A stretch of DNA of 64,000 nt. Source: Roseateles saccharophilus (GTDB lineage: Bacteria; Pseudomonadota; Gammaproteobacteria; Burkholderiales; Burkholderiaceae_C). Under the pieces are notes generated by a model. It searched no databases, was not told the origin of the DNA, and worked only from the letters and a program-made list of their open reading frames with translations. Of the stretch, positions 62,527-64,000 are shown in pieces. Made by a program: the position numbers and the translations under genes. The DNA is taken from positions 23,939-87,938 of the forward strand of contig NZ_SMBU01000024.1 in the NCBI RefSeq assembly GCF_004342485.1. Reading direction: 5' to 3'. Position 1 is the first letter of the stretch; every line of letters starts with the position of its first letter.

Positions 62527-64000
62527 GTGCGCCCAGCATGGGCGCACTCTTGCGGGTGCAAGTCCCGCCGTAAGTTGGTCACGACGAACGAAGCAAAGCG
62601 CAACTGCACGAGGGCGACCGAGTGTGGGGAGGAAGCGTGGAGCGAAGCTGCGAGCCGATGAACAAGAACTGGATAGAAGGCGCTGCCGAGCAGGGCGAAC
62701 GGGCAAGAGACCGCGAAGCTCTCGTGATCAAGGCGAGGTGGCGTAAATCCGGCGGTTGTGCAGTGAAGGAGTGCGTTCTTACCTGGGGAGATCTCGCCTT
62801 GTGCCTGAAGGGGCGACGGCGATGAGCCGGAGCGAGAAGTCAGCAGAGGCCGTAGTAGCTGAGGTAGGCCGAAGAGGCCGTAGGCCCAGGCGAAGGGCCG
62901 AACGAGAAGGACAGCTGCGAGACATGCTGCTTGGCGAGGCAAGGCATCAGAAGCCTGGGCAACTGGGGCGCACGGGCAAAGCGGGCGGTGAAGCCGCGCG
63001 GGAAGTCGTGAGCGATGAAGCCAAGCTGGCGCAGCATGCACAAACGGGCTGCGGGGCCGGCGACCTGCTGGGGCAGGCGCTGGTCAGAGAGAACATGGCT
63101 CTAGCGTGGAAGCGCGTGAAGGCCAACAAGGGCAGTGCCGGCGTCGATGGACGCACGGTGCTTGAGACGGGCGAATACCTCAAGACAGCGTGGCCAGGCA
63201 TCCGGGCTGGACTGCTGGACGGCAGCTACCGGCCCAGTCCGGTACGCCGTGTGGGCATCCCCAAGCCTGGAGGTGGGACACGCGAGCTGGGGATACCGAC
63301 GGTGGTGGACAGGCTGATCCAGCAAGCGCTGCTGCAAGTGCTGCAACCCTTCATAGATCCGAGCTTCAGCGAGCACAGCCACGGCTTCAGGCCGGGGCGA
63401 AGCGCGCATGAGGCGGTGCTGAAGGCGCAGCAGTATGTGCAGGAAGGGCGAGGGGTGGTGGTGGATGTGGATTTGGAGAAATTCTTCGACCGCGTCAACC
63501 ACGACATCCTGATGGACAGGCTGGCCCGGCGCACGGCGGACAAGCGGGTGCTGCGACTGATCCGCCGCTACCTGCAGGCAGGCATCCTGGCGCACGGCAT
63601 GCACAGCGAGCGGTTTGAGGGCACGCCGCAAGGCGGGCCGTTGAGTCCGCTGCTGGCCAACGTGTTGCTGGACGAAGTGGATCGGGAGCTGGAGCGCAGG
63701 GGCCACCGGTTCGTGCGCTACGCCGACGACTGTGTGCCACGAAGGCACCCGGGGGGAGCAATCCTTCTGAGCAGCCATGCTGCACAAGAGATGAGGGTGG
63801 GCCCCTCGAAGGTCGGCGTGCAGGCGCAGGCCTCAAACCACCCACTGCTGCTGCGCTTAAGAGGCGTGGTGGTGAGCGAGCTGGGAAAAGGCCGGGTTCG
63901 ACCCGGTGTTACGTCCCGCGTAGATTTCGGCTCGCGATCCCAAGCTATTCGAGGTTGAGTCAAGGCTGCTGTCTCGCGAAGAATTGGACGGGACTCGCAC
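62527..64000 (+). mobile_element. group II intron, 3' end beyond the window
   Basis: The 5' end begins GTGCGCCCAGC, matching the GUGYG start of group II introns. About 295 bases of structured RNA follow before the reverse transcriptase gene. Domains V and VI and the 3' splice site are outside the window. Insertion directly after a terminator T-tract is a known preference of class C introns; I cannot assign the class from this fragment. Confidence 0.85.
62822..63958 (+). pseudogene. ltrA: group II intron reverse transcriptase/maturase, interrupted after YADD
   Basis: The start is set at MSRSEKSAEAVV (62822). RT blocks are clear: VKANKGSAGVDGRTV, GIPTVVDRLIQQALLQVLQP, HGFRPGRSAHEAVLKAQQY, VVDVDLEKFFDRVNHD, GTPQGGPLSPLLANVLLDE and VRYADDC. 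After YADDC (63733) the sequence leaves the family: VPRRHPGGAILLSS and onward to a stop at 63958 match nothing in the RT and maturase region. The DNA at the break begins GTGCCACGAAGGCAC, so another element probably interrupts the gene here. Confidence 0.8.

Overview
The window is high-GC (about 70% by eye), gene-dense DNA with short gaps and many ATGA/GTGA stop-start overlaps. The gene content (mnmG-rsmG-parA and parB, fadH, YeaG/YeaH/SpoVR, TAXI-type TRAP binding protein, YqjD/YqjE/YqjK trio) fits a chromosomal segment of a betaproteobacterium, most likely Burkholderiales near the Roseateles/Mitsuaria/Rubrivivax group. That placement is inference; no rRNA or tRNA gene is present to confirm it.

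Layout. 1-6.8 kb: the end of a PAS-type sensor kinase, an XRE regulator divergent from a small membrane protein with a 41-bp palindrome between them, a patatin-like lipase and a secreted M36 metalloprotease. 7.5-12.8 kb: a TAXI-type protein cut short by a stop codon, a decayed nucleotidyltransferase gene, an acyl-CoA ligase/EamA pair, and small cysteine-rich and PD-(D/E)XK-like genes. 12.8-24 kb: a DUF4397 lipoprotein, FadH, an AlkD-like protein, a periplasmic thioredoxin protein, a four-gene hydrolase-ABC transporter-lipoprotein operon and YkgJ. 24-37 kb: the chromosome-segregation region. mnmG and rsmG carry three embedded parS sites and lead into parA, but parB lies about 8.7 kb further on. 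Between them sit a GNAT gene, an MFS pump, a CHAT-like/transglutaminase-like protein next to an alpha/beta hydrolase, argC and an RBBP9-like hydrolase. 37-42.6 kb: the PrkA/YeaG-YeaH-SpoVR stress cluster. 42.7-56 kb: an ArsR operon, a diguanylate cyclase, a class A beta-lactamase, a TonB receptor, a P450, a GlcD-like oxidase, a chemotaxis receptor, a cobalamin adenosyltransferase and the Yqj trio. 56-60 kb: a WYL regulator divergent from an HNH-like gene, GNAT, a DnaQ-type exonuclease and a MazG-like protein. 60-64 kb: an intergenic region with replication-origin-like architecture, an SGNH lipoprotein, OmpW, and a group II intron inserted directly behind the ompW terminator, its reverse transcriptase interrupted after YADD.

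The features I find most unusual are these. (1) Clusters of short perfect or near-perfect hairpins (arms 9-17 bp, loops 3-5 nt) recur at about 31.9, 35.5, 36.4, 37.2 and 58.4 kb. One cluster lies in frame inside parB and adds about 30 residues to a conserved domain. (2) A CHAT-like domain that appears to have lost its protease dyad is fused to an intact-looking transglutaminase-like domain and encoded beside a GHSRGG hydrolase. (3) The gap at 60.2-60.45 kb has three DnaA-box-like sites, a GC cluster, DnaA-trio-like triplets and an AT-rich stretch in the order expected of a bacterial origin-unwinding module, yet dnaA is not adjacent. No CRISPR array, tRNA, rRNA or complete insertion sequence was seen.
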